The position numbers and the translations under genes were made by a program. Under the pieces are notes generated by a model, which was not told the origin of the DNA, made no database searches, and saw only the letters and a list, made by a program, of their open reading frames with translations. 64,000 nucleotides of DNA from the NCBI GenBank assembly GCA_947591315.1, contig CANQDD010000008.1:34842-98841 (forward strand), written 5' to 3'. This DNA comes from an uncultured Clostridia bacterium (GTDB taxonomy: Bacteria; Bacillota; Clostridia; UBA1381). Shown piece by piece: positions 62,192 to 64,000 of the stretch. Position 1 is the stretch's first letter. Each line of letters opens with the position of its first letter.

Positions 62192-62999
62192 TTTTCAGGA
62201 ATTTATACCTAAGGTAAATTTTGAGCTTATACCAATAAAAAATCTTGTTTCCAATCAAGAATATCAAAGGAATCTGTCAACCACGCACGTGGAACGAGCG
62301 GCGAAAAATTTCGATCTATACCAGGTCAATCCTGTTAAAATCAGCCGTAGAAACGGTGTAAATTACGTTTTCAACGGTCAGCATACAATTGAAATTATCG
62401 CGCTCGTATCCGGGTCACGCGAGACTCCCGTATGGTGTATGGTTTATGATGACCTTGAATATGAACAGGAGGCGGACATATTTGCGAACCAGATGAAATA
62501 TGTAAGACCATTGCTGCCGTATGAAATATTTATGGCAAATGTTGAAGCCGGCAACGATAAGCAGCTTATTATAAAAGAGCTTGTCGAATCATACGGTATG
62601 AAAATCTCGCGCAACAATAAATTCGGCAGAATCTGCGCGGTCACAACGCTTGAAAGGATTTACGACAGATACGGATTTCATATCCTTAGCCATGTACTGC
62701 GTCTTTGCATCGGCACATGGGAGGGAAGCTTTAATTCTCTCAGCGGAAATATTATGAGCGGAGTATCGCATCTGATTGCCGCGTTCGGAGACGAATTAAA
62801 GGACGACACTTTTAAGGAAAAGCTCGGAGTGGTATCAATCAAGGAAATTACCCGAAGCGCGAAAGAGCGCGGCAACGGTTCTATGGGATACGCCGAAGCC
62901 ATGCTAAATGAATACAACAAGCGCATGAAGCACCCGCTGAAATTAGGTAAGCTACGCAAATTTGAAATGCCCAAGGAATTGAAAAAGAGCGGACGATAA
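62184..62999 (+). CDS. ParB-like (DUF6551-type) protein
   Basis: A 271-residue protein. N-terminal ParB/sulfiredoxin-like domain: FELIPIKNLVSNQEYQRNLS, YQVNPVKISRRNGVNYVFNG, QHTIEIIAL. The second half is helical with LRLCIGTWEGSFNSLSGNIM. Such ParB-like proteins occur with HTH partners on integrative elements; whether it binds DNA or nucleotides is not known. GGAGG precedes ATG 62184. Last gene of the coupled operon, followed by a terminator. Confidence 0.78.
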   Translation: MDDFQEFIPKVNFELIPIKNLVSNQEYQRNLSTTHVERAAKNFDLYQVNPVKISRRNGVNYVFNGQHTIEIIALVSGSRETPVWCMVYDDLEYEQEADIFANQMKYVRPLLPYEIFMANVEAGNDKQLIIKELVESYGMKISRNNKFGRICAVTTLERIYDRYGFHILSHVLRLCIGTWEGSFNSLSGNIMSGVSHLIAAFGDELKDDTFKEKLGVVSIKEITRSAKERGNGSMGYAEAMLNEYNKRMKHPLKLGKLRKFEMPKELKKSGR

Positions 63000-63022
63000 T
63001 CAATATTCACGTCGAGCAATAC

Positions 63023-63048
63023 GGAGCCGCGCCATCACGCGGCTCTTC
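63023..63048 (+). terminator. Terminator of the recombinase operon
   Basis: GAGCCGCGccatcaCGCGGCTCTTCTT, 8-bp GC-rich stem. Confidence 0.8.
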
Positions 63049-63078
63049 TTCAAGTGTTTGCAAAAACATTGATTTTCA

Positions 63079-63324
63079 TTACATATTCTCAATAAACTTA
63101 TCAAAATCATCTACGGATTGATATGTAACCTCATTTTCAAGCGCCTCAAAATGCTTCATGCCGCAATAAATTTTATCATTTTCCGCGGGACGTAGCATAC
63201 CAATCTAAATATTGCCTTTTGTTTCAAGAACATTGTGCTCAAAATACCCATAAAGTTCTTCCTCCTTAAAAAGCTCCTGCGCATAATTGCCATGCTATCG
63301 CGCTATTTCTCGTAATGTAGCCAT
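63079..63324 (-). pseudogene. Gene with two in-frame TAG codons
   Basis: On the minus strand an 81-codon frame begins with ATG 63324 behind GGAAGGAGAG and reads MATLREIAR-TAG-HGNYAQELFKEEELYGYFEH then KGNI-TAG-IGMLRPAENDKIYC and ends VDDFDKFIENM. Both interruptions are TAG (63295-63297 and 63205-63207), and the frame is open between and beyond them. Most simply a decayed gene; amber readthrough is the alternative. Family not recognised. Confidence 0.65.
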
Positions 63325-63351
63325 TATTATCTCTCCTTCCTATCGTCTCAA

Positions 63352-63570
63352 TCAGCAGCCTAAATTCTGCATAACGTCACGAATCATCACCGTTCCCGAA
63401 TCCATTGAAATATTGATTTTTCTCTTGCCGCCGCCCTCAAACAAAACATTTGCATATTCCATACCTCCGTCTGTTTTCTCGTAAGATATGCTTTCAACAT
63501 CTGCCGCGTTGCTTGTCAGCTTCAGGACATGACACAGCGCGTTGAGTATCTCCCGCTTATTCTCGTACAT
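63352..63570 (-). CDS. Small hypothetical mobile-element protein
   Basis: 72 residues, MYENKREILNALCHVLKLTS ... ESISYEKTDGGMEYANVLFE and ending MQNLGC. AAAGGAGA lies 7 nt before ATG 63570; the ATG at 63576 is too close. Soluble, mixed alpha/beta. No family recognised. It lies 27 nt upstream of the gene with two TAG codons, in the same direction. Confidence 0.65.
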   Translation of the reverse strand: MYENKREILNALCHVLKLTSNAADVESISYEKTDGGMEYANVLFEGGGKRKINISMDSGTVMIRDVMQNLGC

Positions 63571-63621
63571 GGCCATTCTCCTTTCTGAGAGGTTTAGCCG
63601 CCTCCCCTCGGCGGATAATTT

Positions 63622-63705
63622 TTATTTTTTTCGTGTCAGTACCCAGATAATAGCCATACTTAAAACAATCTGAATAACTGATAATGCTATTTCTGCATAT
63701 TTCAT
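63622..63705 (-). CDS. Small membrane peptide
   Basis: 27 residues, MKYAEIALSVIQIVLSMAII then WVLTRKK: one transmembrane helix with a basic end. No strong ribosome site. Such short hydrophobic peptides occur as type I toxins or membrane modulators. It shares direction with the small genes downstream. Confidence 0.4.
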   Translation of the reverse strand: MKYAEIALSVIQIVLSMAIIWVLTRKK

Positions 63706-63707
63706 AG

Positions 63708-63736
63708 TTGACTTTGGGAAATTGATATGTTATAAT
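63708..63736 (+). promoter_or_regulatory. Consensus promoter of a small RNA
   Basis: TTGACT, exactly 17-nt spacer, TATAAT. No plus-strand protein gene follows before a terminator at 63829-63874. Confidence 0.75.
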
Positions 63737-63742
63737 ATTTGG

Positions 63743-63874
63743 GCAAGGGGGAGATTGCTCTCCCCATGCCCTATGTAATTAGGGACTTTATCAGGTCAAT
63801 CAATTCTTTAATCAGATTGATTGCCGCTGTGATAAGGAGTATGTTTGTAAGCGAGTGCTCCTTATCACTTTTTT
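63743..63874 (+). ncRNA. Candidate about 130-nt structured small RNA
   Basis: From the promoter at 63708 the transcript would carry hairpin 1 (GGGCAaggGGGAGA...TCTCCCCaTGCCC, 63741-63771), hairpin 2 (CAATCAA...TTGATTG, about 63798-63824) and a terminator (GTGATAAGGAG...CTCCTTATCAC TTTTTT, 63829-63874). It has no sizeable plus-strand reading frame and is fully antisense to the hydrophobic frame at 63771-63899. Confidence 0.6.
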
Positions 63875-63899
63875 GTTTCCCTTGTTTCCCAAACTCAAC
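63771..63899 (-). other. Small hydrophobic toxin-like reading frame without a standard start
   Basis: 42 codons, VEFGKQGKQKSDKEHSLTNI then LLITAAINLIKELIDLIKSL and IT-stop: a basic head and one amphipathic/hydrophobic helix, like clostridial holin-like toxins. AGAGGAGG lies directly upstream, but the first codon in place is GTT, so the start may be lost or non-standard. A TATAAT lies upstream on the minus strand (63919-63924). Confidence 0.35.
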
Positions 63900-63912
63900 A
63901 CCTCCTCTCTAC

Positions 63913-64000
63913 AATTATATTATAAAGGATTTGAATAGTATTGCTGACGCGCTTGGAGCTGAGTTTATATGCTCGTTCAAATTTCCGGACGGCACAGAAA
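63913..64000 (+). pseudogene. Fragment of an XRE/antitoxin-type protein, cut by the window end
   Basis: The frame IIKDLNSIADALGAEFICSF then KFPDGTE resembles the C-terminal part of small HTH antitoxins. There is no upstream HTH portion, so it is a fragment. It runs off the window. Confidence 0.3.

Overview
This window is Gram-positive Clostridia-type chromosome (Bacillota). The evidence is the mcsA-mcsB-clpC block, spoVG, a pyrophosphate economy (pyruvate phosphate dikinase plus membrane pyrophosphatase), S-layer-homology (SLH) and copper-amine-oxidase-like stalk domains on exported proteins, a lysine riboswitch, and AGGAGG-type ribosome sites with TTGACA/TATAAT promoters. I cannot place it to genus. 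The core genes are GC-rich at third positions. The last third contains clearly AT-richer islands.

Layout. 1-3.7 kb: protein-arginine phosphorylation and ClpC proteolysis. 3.8-7.0 kb: a BRO-N/DinD-like gene and two tandem SLH surface proteins. 7.1-15 kb: a CapA-like metallophosphatase (minus), K+-dependent-type membrane pyrophosphatase, ilvE, a GGDEF sensor protein, enolase (minus). 15.2-21.1 kb: a two-component system, an Ig-like/glucosaminidase wall hydrolase, a YihY/BrkB membrane protein, and a strange pair: a Ser/Gly/Tyr/Ala repeat protein followed by a DUF6734-like putative glycosyltransferase. 21.3-31 kb: ppdK, an SLH-anchored GH51-like arabinofuranosidase, murC (minus), spoVG, a CAP-domain protein. 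31.1-34.6 kb: a lysine-riboswitch-controlled asd-dapA-dapB operon. 34.6-38.2 kb: a methyltransferase, then a minus-strand sulfur operon metY - ECF S component - cysK. 38.4-41.4 kb: purE-purM-purN. 41.4-45.2 kb: a DUF1902 mini-gene and a vanR-vanS-vanY-like cluster without resistance ligase genes, then a third exported protein sharing the odd C-terminal domain of the two SLH proteins.

From 45.2 kb the window becomes accessory: tRNA-like remnants, an AlbA_2-domain regulator, an IS1595-like insertion sequence, a huge BspA-type leucine-rich repeat protein, a degenerate resolvase-like gene, a decayed type I restriction locus, then a compact mobile-element control block (58.1-63.0 kb): divergent XRE repressor, palindromic operator, a large serine recombinase with an unusual C-terminal domain, two stand-alone copies of that domain, a frameshifted HTH gene and a ParB-like gene. 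The right edge has small minus-strand genes, one with two in-frame TAG codons, and a candidate promoter-RNA-terminator unit antisense to a small hydrophobic reading frame.

Scattered through the core region is a family of palindromic repeats (about 120 bp, at 10.5, 24.0, 32.6, 32.7 and 39.1 kb). One member, between purM and purN, contains a complete DUF559 nuclease-like gene between perfect 22-bp inverted ends. The shorter copies look like internal-deletion derivatives of such an element. That family, the Ser/Gly/Tyr repeat protein pair, and the recombinase-domain block are the best candidates for little-described biology here.
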